DNA of 64,000 bases from CAVXJN01 sp963773585 (GTDB taxonomy: Bacteria > Pseudomonadota > Gammaproteobacteria > JASBUN01), in contig CAVZBR010000005.1 in NCBI GenBank assembly GCA_963773585.1, positions 62,001-126,000 on the forward strand. The letters run 5' to 3'. Every line of letters begins with the position of its first letter. Within the stretch, counting starts at the first letter, position 1. The notes beneath the pieces were generated by a model. It searched no databases and was not told the origin of the DNA. It was given only the letters and a program-made list of their open reading frames with translations. Position numbers and translations under genes: made by a program. Shown piece after piece: positions 25,924 to 34,844 of this stretch.

Positions 25924-25975
25924 CATGCTGTTCGATAGCGAGGCCACAAAAGCTCGGGGTCCCTCAGCGTTACGT
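25918..25975 (+). other. attC site 5
   Basis: CCGTAAC (25918-25924) and GTTACGT (25969-25975) bound 58 bp that include the stem elements TAGCGAGGCC and GCTCGGGGTCCC. It overlaps the end of the DUF4188 gene by 6 bp. It is the last recognisable attC of the array. Confidence 0.65.
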
Positions 25976-25991
25976 CAGACGCCAAAGAGAC

Positions 25992-26213
25992 ATGATGACC
26001 GTCATGCGTATGGACAACATCGGCACCGTGGTGGAAGACATCGATTCCGCGATTGCGTTTTTTCACCGAACCCGGCCTGGAGCTTGAGGGCGCGCTCGGA
26101 TCGAGGGAGGCTGGGCAGATTGCGTCACAGATTGCGCGAAATGCGTGTCGAGATTGCCATGATGCGCACCGGCCGGCATGTAGTCCTCAGGCTCGCTGCA
26201 GATAGACTGTCGC
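25992..26213 (+). pseudogene. frameshifted VOC/glyoxalase-like gene
   Basis: From ATG 25992 the frame gives MRMDNIGTVVEDIDSAIAFF, the standard first strand-helix of VOC (glyoxalase/bleomycin-resistance) proteins. A frame change at a run of six T is followed by GLELEG. A second shift gives RARIEGGWADCVTD, and a third gives VEIAMMRTG. At least three frameshifts in about 200 bp make it dead. It was probably the last cassette of the array, but no attC follows it. Confidence 0.65.
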
Positions 26214-26256
26214 GGCGCGCACGAAAAACTCACCGCGACCTCATCCGGAGCTGGAA

Positions 26257-26511
26257 ATGGACGAAGAATTTGAAGTGAACATGTCCCCCCTTTGTCAGTC
26301 CATCACTCAAGACGGACACACGGTCCAGGTGGAGATCTACCAAGATGGCGCTGGCGGATGGATCTTGGAAGTTGTCGACGAATTTCGCAACTCCACAGTG
26401 TGGGACGACCCATTTAAGACGGATCAGGAAGCCCTGAACGAGGCGCTCGAGGCGATCGAGCGAGAAGGGATTGCTTCGGTAATGAGGCCCGAGCCGGACT
26501 CGTCTCAATAA
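26257..26511 (+). CDS. small conserved hypothetical protein
   Basis: 84-aa acidic protein, preceded by GGAG at a good distance from the ATG. HTVQVEIYQDGAGGWILEVVDEFRNSTVWDDPFKTDQEALNEAL suggests a small beta-sheet followed by a helix. No membrane segment or signal is present. Function is unknown. It lies just beyond the last recognisable attC and may be the first gene of the flanking chromosome. Confidence 0.6.
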   Translation: MDEEFEVNMSPLCQSITQDGHTVQVEIYQDGAGGWILEVVDEFRNSTVWDDPFKTDQEALNEALEAIEREGIASVMRPEPDSSQ

Positions 26512-26863
26512 TAGGCTTGCGCTCGACCTACGAACAAGCTGGGCCGCAAAAGCGAGAATGACCGATGGGCGGTGCGGGCGGCGGTTCGACTTGTGTCCCG
26601 GGGCAGGGTAGGCCTGGGTACGGCAACGGCTGCGCCAGTGCGGATGGGGGAGCGACAAATCCGGCGCTTGTGGGACTCGAGCCGTCGCGAGTCGGTGCGC
26701 TAGCAGCGCGCTGGCTGCGGTGTGGCGGCAAACGGTCCGTCGAACCGGAAACTCGGTGCGCCAGCGCGGGCCAGCGACTGATGCCATGGTGACTACACTT
26801 ACCGCCATGACCGTATCCTCGGACCGATACGCGCATTCCACCTCCAAGCGACAAGGAAAGTTC
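26512..26863. other. intergenic stretch before the P450 gene
   Basis: About 350 bp, GC-rich, with long open frames on both strands that look like composition artefacts. No RNA gene or attC is seen. The promoter of the P450 gene must lie here but no clear boxes were found. Confidence 0.45.
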
Positions 26864-28114
26864 ATGGATTCTCTGCCTCAGGACCGGTGGCCCGACAGCA
26901 CGCTTGCATTGCTGCACGACCCCTATCGCTTTATCAGCCGACGATGCCGCCGGCTCGCGACCGATGCCTTCGAAGCGCGGCTCTTGTTCGAGAACACCAT
27001 CTGTGTGACCGGTAAAGATGCAGCCGCGGTCTTTTACGATACCGAGCGCTTCAGCCGCCAGGGTGCGGCGCCGGACGCAGCGATGAAGACGTTGTTTGGT
27101 GTCGGCGGTGTTCAAGGACTCGACGGCGAAGAACATCGCCACCGCAAAGAAATGTTCATGGCGCTGGCATCTGGCGCGAGCGTCGACAGCATGGGGGAGG
27201 CCTTCGAGGCCACGCTCGATGAATACGCCAGACATTGGATGGCAATGAGGCAGATCGTCGTCTACGAGCAAATGCAGGAAATCTTGACCCGGGCAGCCTG
27301 TGAATGGGCTGGCGTCCCCGTTGCGCTGGGCGAGTTGAGTCGGCGCACCCGGCAAATCAGCTCGTTGTTCGATCACGCGGGTTCCAAAGGCCCGTTGCAT
27401 TTCGGCGCACGGTTGGCCAGGCGGCAGACGGACCGTTGGTTTGAAACGCTGATCGACGACATTCGCGCCGGGCGATTGTCTCCAGCGCAGAATAGCCCGG
27501 CCCATGGGATCGCGTGGCATCGCGACCTTCAGGGAAAGCTCTTGCCTCGGCGCGTGGCGGCCGTAGAACTACTCAATGTGGTGCGACCGATCGTCGCGAC
27601 CTCGGTGTTCGTTACGTTTGCAGTATTGGCTTTGCACGCATATCCGGAATGTCGCCAAGCGCTGCAAGCCGACCCGAACGGATACGCGCGGCCATTCGCC
27701 CAGGAAGTGCGGCGCTTTTATCCATTCTTCCCGTTTGTCGCCGCCCGCGTGCGCCAGGACTTCCAGTGGCACGGGTTTCAGTTTCCAGCAGGTCGCCGGG
27801 TGCTCCTGGATTTGTACGGCACCGACCACGACGCACGCTATTGGGGAGACCCGGAGATATTTCGGCCCGAGCGGTTCGCCAACGGGCAACAAGACCCCTT
27901 CGCTTTCATTCCCCAGGGCGGAGGCGATCACTATCGTAACCACCGTTGTCCGGGAGAGGACATCGTGATCGCGTTGCTGCAGATCGCGGCGCGATTCTTT
28001 TTCGAGCGAATTCGCTACGACGTACCGCGACAGAATCTGCAGGTGAACTTTCGACATTTGCCGGCGCTGCCGAAGAGCCGTTTGCGGATCGAAAATGTTC
28101 ACTTGAATGCCTAA
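26864..28114 (+). CDS. CYP152-type fatty-acid peroxygenase (P450)
   Basis: The 416-aa haem-thiolate enzyme belongs to the P450 branch that hydroxylates fatty acids with hydrogen peroxide instead of electrons from a reductase. The haem-binding loop FIPQGGGDHYRNHRCPGED with the Cys ligand is characteristic of CYP152 (CypC/BSbeta/SPalpha), as is the RRFYPF segment. That segment holds the active-site Arg-Pro that binds the substrate carboxylate. The usual acid/alcohol-pair Thr of the I-helix is absent as expected. The ATG at 26864 follows AAGGAAAG. No redox-partner gene is adjacent, consistent with peroxide use. Confidence 0.9.
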   Translation: MDSLPQDRWPDSTLALLHDPYRFISRRCRRLATDAFEARLLFENTICVTGKDAAAVFYDTERFSRQGAAPDAAMKTLFGVGGVQGLDGEEHRHRKEMFMALASGASVDSMGEAFEATLDEYARHWMAMRQIVVYEQMQEILTRAACEWAGVPVALGELSRRTRQISSLFDHAGSKGPLHFGARLARRQTDRWFETLIDDIRAGRLSPAQNSPAHGIAWHRDLQGKLLPRRVAAVELLNVVRPIVATSVFVTFAVLALHAYPECRQALQADPNGYARPFAQEVRRFYPFFPFVAARVRQDFQWHGFQFPAGRRVLLDLYGTDHDARYWGDPEIFRPERFANGQQDPFAFIPQGGGDHYRNHRCPGEDIVIALLQIAARFFFERIRYDVPRQNLQVNFRHLPALPKSRLRIENVHLNA

Positions 28115-28310
28115 CATGGAAACGCCGGGTTGAGGACCCACCGCAGCCGGACATCGCGGCGCAAGCATCACGGGAGCCGTTCAACAACAGCGGTTTGCCC
28201 GGACCGCTGCGCGGCGACGCTTTATGCGTGAATCGCTTGCGCTGGCCGTGATTGACGGAGCGTGACAGCATTCCGAGCACCTCAGCCGTCCAGTTACGGA
28301 GATCGACAAC

Positions 28311-28730
28311 GTGACACCACTGATCACCCTCATTACGCTTGGTGTCGACGACTTGGCGCGGGCCGTGAAGTTCTATCGAGACGGCCTTGGCTGGCCCACC
28401 GAAGGTATCGTCGGTTCCGAGTTCGAACACGGAGCAGTGGCCTTTTTCGAGCTTGCCGGTGGTTTGAAACTGGCGCTATGGCCGCGTGCGAGTATCGCCC
28501 ATGACGCGGGCATCGCCCCCGGCGTTCCGACGGCCAGCGAGTTCATCCTGGCCCAGAATGTTTCGTCCGAAGCGGAAGTGAATGCGGTAATGGAGCGCGC
28601 CGTAGCCGCCGGCGCCAGCACCGTGAAAACGGCCCGCCGCACATTTTGGGGCGGCTATGCGGGCTACTTTCAAGATCCGGACGGCCACTTGTGGGAGATC
28701 GCCTGGAATCCGCAGTGGCAAGCTGAGTGA
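28311..28730 (+). CDS. VOC family protein (glyoxalase/bleomycin-resistance fold)
   Basis: 139 aa with two beta-alpha-beta-beta-beta modules. ITLGVDDLARAVKFYRDGLGWP starts the first; AGYFQDPDGHLWEIAWNP closes the second and contains the usual metal-binding Glu. Members bind or transform small molecules using a divalent metal, or simply sequester drugs; the substrate is not deducible. Start GTG at 28311. Monocistronic. Confidence 0.85.
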   Translation: MTPLITLITLGVDDLARAVKFYRDGLGWPTEGIVGSEFEHGAVAFFELAGGLKLALWPRASIAHDAGIAPGVPTASEFILAQNVSSEAEVNAVMERAVAAGASTVKTARRTFWGGYAGYFQDPDGHLWEIAWNPQWQAE

Positions 28731-28982
28731 ACGGTTTTGCGCCCGGCCCGGGGACGCGGCACCGGGCCGGGCAGCCCTGATGAGCGAAATGCAAACCTGT
28801 TGCGCCACCGCTCGGCGAGGTTCAGGTGTGCGCGAATGTGGTCGGTCCCGACGATCGCATGCACGTCCTTCCCGCAGCCTATTGACAACGAGTTCGGCGC
28901 GGATGCTTAGTGCGGTTGCGGCTCGAGCATTAACGTTGCCGGTATATCGGGCTCGCCGCTTTCACCTGGAAGGACCGCTGTC

Positions 28983-29504
28983 ATGACAAATGTGACTTTC
29001 TATTGGACCATTATCGTTGCATTGATCAGTGCGGGTTGGGCGATCACGGTCCTGGTCCGCGATCGCATTTCCCAATCGGTCGAACGCAGCAGCGCTTTGA
29101 TCAGCCGGTTGATTGAGTACGACAAGCTCAACATCGATAATCCGGACATCCAGCAGTACGTTTCCGCCAACGCCGGCCGTGATGTAGCTTATTTTCGCGA
29201 TCCGCTACTGCTGCAGGAACGGTTGTTCTTCAAAGCCAAGACGCTGGTCTACAAGGAGTTGAATCTGTTCGATGAAATTCTGTCTTTTTCCGCCCGCGCG
29301 GGTTGGGGCTGGTGGCTACTGACGCCGGCGCCGTTGATCGAGTGGGAAGACTGGCAGGAGTATATCCAGGAGAAGTTGCGTCATCCTCTGTACCGCTCGA
29401 TTTTGCTACACGAGCAACATATTTTCGGTGCGTCGCTGCGTAACTTCTGGAGCAACAATCGGGGTGCGGTCGAGGCAAAACCGGCCGATCCTTTTATCTG
29501 GTAG
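28983..29504 (+). CDS. hypothetical membrane-anchored protein
   Basis: 173 aa: one N-terminal membrane helix (residues about 5-24, FYWTIIVALISAGWAITVLV) and a soluble domain rich in aromatic residues (GWGWWLLTPAPLIEWEDWQEY). No known domain is recognised. The topology suggests an inner-membrane protein with its bulk in the cytoplasm. The GGAAGG upstream gives a plausible ribosome site. Function unknown. Confidence 0.65.
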   Translation: MTNVTFYWTIIVALISAGWAITVLVRDRISQSVERSSALISRLIEYDKLNIDNPDIQQYVSANAGRDVAYFRDPLLLQERLFFKAKTLVYKELNLFDEILSFSARAGWGWWLLTPAPLIEWEDWQEYIQEKLRHPLYRSILLHEQHIFGASLRNFWSNNRGAVEAKPADPFIW

Positions 29505-29637
29505 TCGTATGTTCCTGGCAGAGGGCGCTACGCAGCAGGCAGTGTGCTTGCTTGCGCAATGACTGGCGCTGCGACAAGATGATCCTCGTTCCGTACTTCG
29601 TGCGCTTAGCCGCCCAATCGAACACAAAGGACCAGCC

Positions 29638-30327
29638 ATGGCACATCGCGAACGACACCGCTCCGATCGAACCGGCTGGCTGCGCGCCGCAGTGCTGGGA
29701 GCGAACGATGGCATCGTATCAACGGCGAGCCTGGTGGTCGGGGTTGCGGCGGCAGCCACGTCACGCAACGAGATCGTGCTGGCCGGTGTGGCGGGGCTCG
29801 TTGCCGGCGCGATGTCCATGGCTGCCGGCGAGTACGTCTCCGTGCGTTCCCAGGCCGACACCGAAGAGGCCGATCTGTCCAAGGAGCGCGCCGAGCTGGA
29901 AACGGATCCGCGATCTGAGCACAGAGAATTGGCCAGCATTTATGTTGGCTATGGACTCGATCCGGAGCTGGCGAATGAAGTCGCGACGCAGCTTATGGAG
30001 CACGACGCACTGGGTGCCCATGCCCGCGACGAGCTCGGTATTTCCGAAACTCTGAGGGCACGGCCGATACAGGCGGCGATGGCTTCGGCGTCCACCTTTT
30101 CGGTAGGTGCGACACTGCCGTTGGTGACTGCGGCACTGGCGCCGGAATCCTGGATCATGGCTTTGGTGACGGGGTTGTCATTGTGTTTCCTGGCCCTGTT
30201 GGGCGCGCTGGCCGCCCGCGCCGGCGGTGCACCTGTGGCACCCGGCGTTGCACGGGTCACGTTCTGGGGCGCACTCGCCATGGCCATTACCGCCGGCATC
30301 GGTCGGCTGTTCGGTGTAGTCGCCTGA
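29638..30327 (+). CDS. VIT1/CCC1 family iron/manganese transporter
   Basis: 229-aa membrane protein. GANDGIVSTASLVVGVAAA and AGLVAGAMSMAAGEYVSVRSQAD are the first two helices of the VIT/CCC1 family, including the Asp and Met/Glu residues lining the metal path. A cytoplasmic acidic segment (TEEADLSKERAELE) follows, then helices 3-5. The family moves Fe2+ or Mn2+ out of the cytosol in exchange for protons. Five membrane helices in total. Monocistronic. Confidence 0.88.
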   Translation: MAHRERHRSDRTGWLRAAVLGANDGIVSTASLVVGVAAAATSRNEIVLAGVAGLVAGAMSMAAGEYVSVRSQADTEEADLSKERAELETDPRSEHRELASIYVGYGLDPELANEVATQLMEHDALGAHARDELGISETLRARPIQAAMASASTFSVGATLPLVTAALAPESWIMALVTGLSLCFLALLGALAARAGGAPVAPGVARVTFWGALAMAITAGIGRLFGVVA

Positions 30328-30377
30328 ACGGTGCTGACTGCGGCGTAGTTTCGCTCACCATCTGAGAGGTTCATCTC

Positions 30378-31184
30378 ATGACCGATCCGTTCGCGTTCAT
30401 CAACGACGCTTCCGACGAAGTGATCGAGGATATTGCCAAGGTATTGGAATTACGCGGCGCCGATCCGCAGCAGCACGAAATCGTTCGTTCGTATCTGAGC
30501 GACGTGGTGTTTCCGCCGAATGCGCGGGCGCTGGAAATCGGTTGTGGGACCGGCGCCGTGACCCGAATGCTGGCGCAGTGGCCAAACGTTGCACAAGCAG
30601 TAGGCGTGGATTTGTCGCCCGCCTTGATCGAAAAGGCGAAGAAGTTCAGTACCGATAACGACAACCTGCAGTTCGAATCGGGCGATGCATGTCAACTGGA
30701 CGCGCGCGATGCGGCCTTCGACGTCGCGGTCTTTCATACGCTGCTGAGTCATTGTCCTGCGCCCGTATTGGCGCTGCGAGAAGCGATGCGCGTACTCAAG
30801 CCGGGGGGCTGGTTGGCGATCTGCGACGCGGATTTCTGCAGCGTAACGGTGGCGCAGGCCGATCATGATCCTTTGCAGGCGTGTGCCGATGCATTCGTGG
30901 AGGGTTTCGTTCTCGACAAAAGGATGGCGCGACGCTTGCACTCCGTGGTGGTCGGTGCCGGCTTGCGGATCGGGACGCTACGCAGTCATGGATATGTGGA
31001 CAACAGCGCCACCGGACTATTGAGCCATTGGGTCAGGCGAGGGGCGGACTTTTTGCACGCCAATGGCCGTATCGGTGCGGAATTGGCCGAGCAACTGAAA
31101 GCCGAGGTGCTCAGACGAGTGCAGGCAGGTACATTTTTCGGTCAGTTGTCCTACGTCAGCGTGACTGCGCAAAAGCCGCTGTAG
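30378..31184 (+). CDS. class I SAM-dependent methyltransferase
   Basis: 268 aa. Motif I ALEIGCGTGAVTRML, motif II AVGVDLSPALIEKA, motif III FESGDACQLD and the post-motif LKPGGWLAICDAD define a Methyltransf_11-type fold, similar to UbiE/arsenite-type or small-molecule methyltransferases. The C-terminal 90 residues form an extra helical part. The substrate is not identified. GAGAGG precedes the ATG. Confidence 0.85.
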   Translation: MTDPFAFINDASDEVIEDIAKVLELRGADPQQHEIVRSYLSDVVFPPNARALEIGCGTGAVTRMLAQWPNVAQAVGVDLSPALIEKAKKFSTDNDNLQFESGDACQLDARDAAFDVAVFHTLLSHCPAPVLALREAMRVLKPGGWLAICDADFCSVTVAQADHDPLQACADAFVEGFVLDKRMARRLHSVVVGAGLRIGTLRSHGYVDNSATGLLSHWVRRGADFLHANGRIGAELAEQLKAEVLRRVQAGTFFGQLSYVSVTAQKPL

Positions 31185-31270
31185 CACGCTTTTCGTTCAA
31201 TTCGATGTTGGCAGGTCGAGCCGGACGAACGCCGCTAGTGTGACCTTCATCCTGCGCGTTAAAATGCCGC

Positions 31271-31936
31271 ATGAAACTTCTACTGGTCGAGGACTCGGAA
31301 CGGCTCCGGCGTACGCTGCAGCATGGCTTGCGCGCCAGCGGCTTCACCGTCGATGCAGCTGCGGACGGTGTGGAGGCGGCGGGGTTTCTGGCCGGGTTCG
31401 GCTATGATTTGATCGTGCTCGATCTGATGCTGCCGAGACGCGACGGACTCGCGGTGCTGCAGGACCTGCCCCATGATGCGACCAGGCCGCGGGTATTGGT
31501 TCTTTCCGCCCGGGATCAAGTTGCAGATCGTGTTGGTGCGCTCAATGCCGGCGCCGACGATTATCTGGTCAAACCGTTCGCATTCGAAGAATTGCTTGCG
31601 CGCTTGCATGCCCTCGCGCGCCGCCCGGCGCAGACCCAGGGCATCGAGCTCGGTTACGACCAGCTCCGAGTTTCCGTGCAAGCCAAGCGCGCCTGGGTGG
31701 GGGAAGCGGAGCTGTCGCTCACTCCGAGAGAGTTTACGTTGCTGGCGTTACTGCTGCGCTACCGAGGCCGACCGTTTTCCCGGGCGCAGATTCAAGAACG
31801 TTTAGCCGGCAGCGATTGTGCCGCTTCGGATAAAGGCATCGAGGTTCTGGTACATGGTTTGCGCCGTAAGCTCGACGCCGCCGGATTGTGCGACTTGATC
31901 CAGAACCGGCGCGGCGTCGGCTATCTGATTCCATGA
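31271..31936 (+). CDS. OmpR-family response regulator
   Basis: 221 aa. The receiver domain has the phospho-acceptor Asp in IVLDLMLPRRDG, acidic residues at the start (LLVEDSERLR), Ser in LVLSARD and Lys in YLVKPF. The C-terminal winged helix ends KLDAAGLCDLIQNRRGVGYLIP. It is closest in style to QseB/PmrA/TctD regulators. The stop overlaps the start of the kinase gene by ATGA. It probably controls the efflux operon directly downstream, where a tandem TAAG-type box is seen. Confidence 0.92.
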   Translation: MKLLLVEDSERLRRTLQHGLRASGFTVDAAADGVEAAGFLAGFGYDLIVLDLMLPRRDGLAVLQDLPHDATRPRVLVLSARDQVADRVGALNAGADDYLVKPFAFEELLARLHALARRPAQTQGIELGYDQLRVSVQAKRAWVGEAELSLTPREFTLLALLLRYRGRPFSRAQIQERLAGSDCAASDKGIEVLVHGLRRKLDAAGLCDLIQNRRGVGYLIP

Positions 31937-33378
31937 AACCATTGTCTCTGCGCTCCCGCATAACGCTGCTGCTGATGGCGGCAATCTTCTCGGTGCTGGG
32001 TACCGCGGCATGGATCATCGATAAGCGCGTCGACCACGAATTGCATCGACGTTTCGATGCGACTTTGCTGGCGAGGGCGCGAGGAATTGCGGAGCTGACG
32101 CGGCTGGAACGGGACGGTATTGTGTTCGACGACGCCAGCGATCTGGCCAGCAACGACCCGTTGCTCGGTGGCGGCGTGGTGTACCAGATGGACTGCGGTT
32201 CGCGCCAAAGCCGGGTGCGCTCACCGGCGCTGGGCGATGTTGCCATGCCGTGGCCTGCGAACGTTGACGAAGCGGTTCGCTACTTCAATTTGAACGGCTC
32301 GGTGGCAGGCGCCCTGCGTGCAGTCGCATTTCGATTTACGCCCGAGTTGGGCGAAAGCTGGGGGCCCAACGCGGCGAGCCGCAGCGCCCATTATCGGCAA
32401 GCGCAGGGGCAAACGCCGGAGCCAAGTTGTCGATTATTGTTCGCGCAGCCACGCAACACCATCGATCAGCTGACGTCGGCGCTGGATGCGTTACTGCTCG
32501 GTTCCATCGCCGTGGCCGTGTTGGTCGTGCTGGCATTGTCGCCCTGGCTGGTCAAACAGGGACTGCGTCCGCTGACGGCGCTGGCAGAACAAATGCCGCG
32601 GATCGGCCCCGATCAACCGGGGCGCAGACTGCGAGCTGAGACCCCGGCGGAGTTGGCGCCCCTCACCGCGCGCTTCAATGACGTTCTGGCACGCATGGAT
32701 TATGGCCTGGCGCGAGAGCGTGAGTTCGCCCAGGGGCTGGCGCACGAGTTGCGTACACGACTTGCGGAACATCGCACATTGCTCGAAGTGGAGCAGCAAT
32801 TTCCAGGCAGTCGCCCGCTGCCTGAAATATTGTCGGAGCTGGATCAGATTGGCCGTGAGTTGGAAGGCACGGTGACCGGTTTATTATTGCTGACGCGTCT
32901 GGAGGCAGGCTTGGAACAGCCGCGTCTGGAAACCGTCGACCTGCAGGCGATGCTCAATAGAATGCAGGAACGTCAATTGCCGCGCATGCACGAGCGGCAA
33001 GTCGCGCTGGCCTGTACGATCACGGACGCGCCGCAGCTACGCTCTGACGGCACCCTGTTGGAGATCGTACTCGGCAATCTGATCAGCAATGCGGTGGAAT
33101 ATGCACCTCCCGGCGCGCGTATGCACGTCGAGTGCGATCGCAACGGATTTCGGATTTGCAATCCGGCGCCACAATTGGAATCCGCCGATGTGGCGCAACT
33201 CGGACAACGATTCTGGCGCAAAGGCGGAGACAGCCGCCGCCACGCCGGGCTTGGCTTGGCCTTGGTCGGCGCGGCATCCCATGCGTTATCCATGTCGCTG
33301 ACGTTTGCGTTGTCGGACAACGGTGACTTGTGTGCCTCTCTGGATTGGTCCGCGCAAGTGCTTGAGGCGCGGATCTGA
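31933..33378 (+). CDS. sensor histidine kinase
   Basis: 481-aa inner-membrane kinase. Two membrane helices lie near residues 10-32 and 185-205 and enclose a periplasmic sensor with two Cys residues. A HAMP-like linker and the H-box FAQGLAHELRT, with the phospho-acceptor His, follow. The N-box LGNLISNAVEYA and G-box AGLGLALVGAA form the ATPase. It phosphorylates the regulator encoded directly upstream. The ATG at 31933 overlaps the regulator stop. The signal sensed is not known; QseC/PmrB-like kinases sense cations or metals. Confidence 0.9.
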   Translation: MKPLSLRSRITLLLMAAIFSVLGTAAWIIDKRVDHELHRRFDATLLARARGIAELTRLERDGIVFDDASDLASNDPLLGGGVVYQMDCGSRQSRVRSPALGDVAMPWPANVDEAVRYFNLNGSVAGALRAVAFRFTPELGESWGPNAASRSAHYRQAQGQTPEPSCRLLFAQPRNTIDQLTSALDALLLGSIAVAVLVVLALSPWLVKQGLRPLTALAEQMPRIGPDQPGRRLRAETPAELAPLTARFNDVLARMDYGLAREREFAQGLAHELRTRLAEHRTLLEVEQQFPGSRPLPEILSELDQIGRELEGTVTGLLLLTRLEAGLEQPRLETVDLQAMLNRMQERQLPRMHERQVALACTITDAPQLRSDGTLLEIVLGNLISNAVEYAPPGARMHVECDRNGFRICNPAPQLESADVAQLGQRFWRKGGDSRRHAGLGLALVGAASHALSMSLTFALSDNGDLCASLDWSAQVLEARI

Positions 33379-33384
33379 GCTTGC

Positions 33385-33401
33385 GTTAAGCGTTCGCTAA
33401 G
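33385..33401 (+). promoter_or_regulatory. tandem TAAG-type response-regulator box
   Basis: GTTAAG-CGTTC-GCTAAG: two six-base half-sites with 11-bp period, the form recognised by PmrA/QseB-like OmpR-family regulators. It lies between the kinase gene and the outer-membrane factor gene, about 20 bp upstream of the earliest start. A ten-base part recurs as GTTCGTTAAG at 43192-43201. Confidence 0.45.
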
Positions 33402-33422
33402 TCTCGGTTCTTATTCTTCGGT

Positions 33423-34844
33423 ATGCGTCGCGCTCATGCGCACAAAGCCATGCTTTCGAAGCAGGAATCGGGAACCTCAGTCGTGCTTTTGCCAGTCCAG
33501 TTGCGAACCGCAAGCCGCACCGTCGCGACATTCGCGTTGACCTGTGCCGTAGGTGCGTGCGCGGTTTACACGCCGAAGCCGCTAAGCGAACGGACGGATT
33601 TGGCGACGCGGCTGCCACTCAGCGTGGACGTGGGAAGCCTGGGGCTGCCGGTCTTGCAGCGTCATAGCTTCGATCCTGGCGATGGGCTCGACATGACCGA
33701 GACCGCCATGCTGGCGGTGGTGAACAATCCGGATCTGCGGGTTCAACGCAGCAAGCTCGGCGTTGCCCAGGCGCAGTTGTTTCAAGCGCGGCTGTTGCCC
33801 GATCCGCAAATCTCCGCGTCCCTCGATCATCCCACCGACCACGGTCCCGGCTTGACCGACGGCTATAGTGTCGGCCTGGGTTACGACCTCGCTGCCCTGA
33901 TTACCCGTGGCGCTTCGGTCGACGCGCAGCGCGCAGCCCATGCGCAGGTATCGTTGCAGACGGTATGGCAGGAATGGCAGACCGTACAGAAGGCGCGCGA
34001 CCTGTATACGCAAACGGTGGTTGCGATGGACAAGCTCGCACTGCAGCGCCAAGCGCGCGACCTGTATCGCAAGCGCTACCAGCATTCCGCAGCCGCACTG
34101 CGCCGGGGCGATGCCACCCTGGACGTGGTGAGCAACGATCTCGCCGCACTGGCCAACGCCAACACCCAGGTCAACGACGCCGAGCGTGCGCTCAACCAGC
34201 ATCGCCACGACCTGAGATCCCTGTTGGGACTGGTATCCGCGTCGGCGCTGAACCTCGAAGGTTTGCCGGAGCGCTTGCCGGCGGCGGCCCAACAGCAAGA
34301 GCTCGATATCACCGCCATCGCCCGCCGCCGGCCGGACCTCGTCGCCTTGCAGCAGGGCTATCGCAGTCAGGAAGCCATGGTGCATAAAGCGGTCTTGGCG
34401 CAGTTTCCGTCACTGACCGTGAACCTGAACCAAGCACGGGATACCAGCGCTGTGCATACGGTCGGCATCGGCGTTTCCTTGAACCTGCCGCTGTTCAGCG
34501 CCAACCGTGGCGAAATCGCCGTGCAGCGCGCAACGCGGGAACAACTACGCCAGGAATACCAGGCCCGTTTGGATGCCACCGCGGGGGAAATCGATGCGCT
34601 GCAGGATCAGGCAACTCTGGTGCGCCGGCAATTACAGCGGGTGGAAGCGGACCTGCCGTTATTGCAACGCATGGCCACGGAAACGGCGCGCCAGTACGAC
34701 GCCGGCAATCTCGATGGTCTGATCTATCTCGGCGCCCAGAACGCACTGCTCAATAAACAAAGCGAACGTCTGGACCTGCTGCAAACCTTGTGGCAGACCC
34801 GCATTTCCCTCGACACCCTCACCGCGTGGCCCGACGCCGCATGA
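33423..34844 (+). CDS. TolC-family outer-membrane efflux protein
   Basis: Outer-membrane channel for the RND pump encoded two genes downstream. The roughly 470-aa protein has the internally repeated coiled-coil structure of TolC/OprM proteins (for example AQAQLFQARLLPDPQISAS and RRPDLVALQQGYRSQEAMVHKA). A signal with lipobox-like CAVGAC precedes the mature part, so it may be lipid-anchored. The start is uncertain: ATG 33423, ATG 33450 or GTG 33483. The last would give a normal-length signal peptide. It overlaps the next gene by ATGA if that starts at 34841. Confidence 0.88.
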   Translation: MRRAHAHKAMLSKQESGTSVVLLPVQLRTASRTVATFALTCAVGACAVYTPKPLSERTDLATRLPLSVDVGSLGLPVLQRHSFDPGDGLDMTETAMLAVVNNPDLRVQRSKLGVAQAQLFQARLLPDPQISASLDHPTDHGPGLTDGYSVGLGYDLAALITRGASVDAQRAAHAQVSLQTVWQEWQTVQKARDLYTQTVVAMDKLALQRQARDLYRKRYQHSAAALRRGDATLDVVSNDLAALANANTQVNDAERALNQHRHDLRSLLGLVSASALNLEGLPERLPAAAQQQELDITAIARRRPDLVALQQGYRSQEAMVHKAVLAQFPSLTVNLNQARDTSAVHTVGIGVSLNLPLFSANRGEIAVQRATREQLRQEYQARLDATAGEIDALQDQATLVRRQLQRVEADLPLLQRMATETARQYDAGNLDGLIYLGAQNALLNKQSERLDLLQTLWQTRISLDTLTAWPDAA

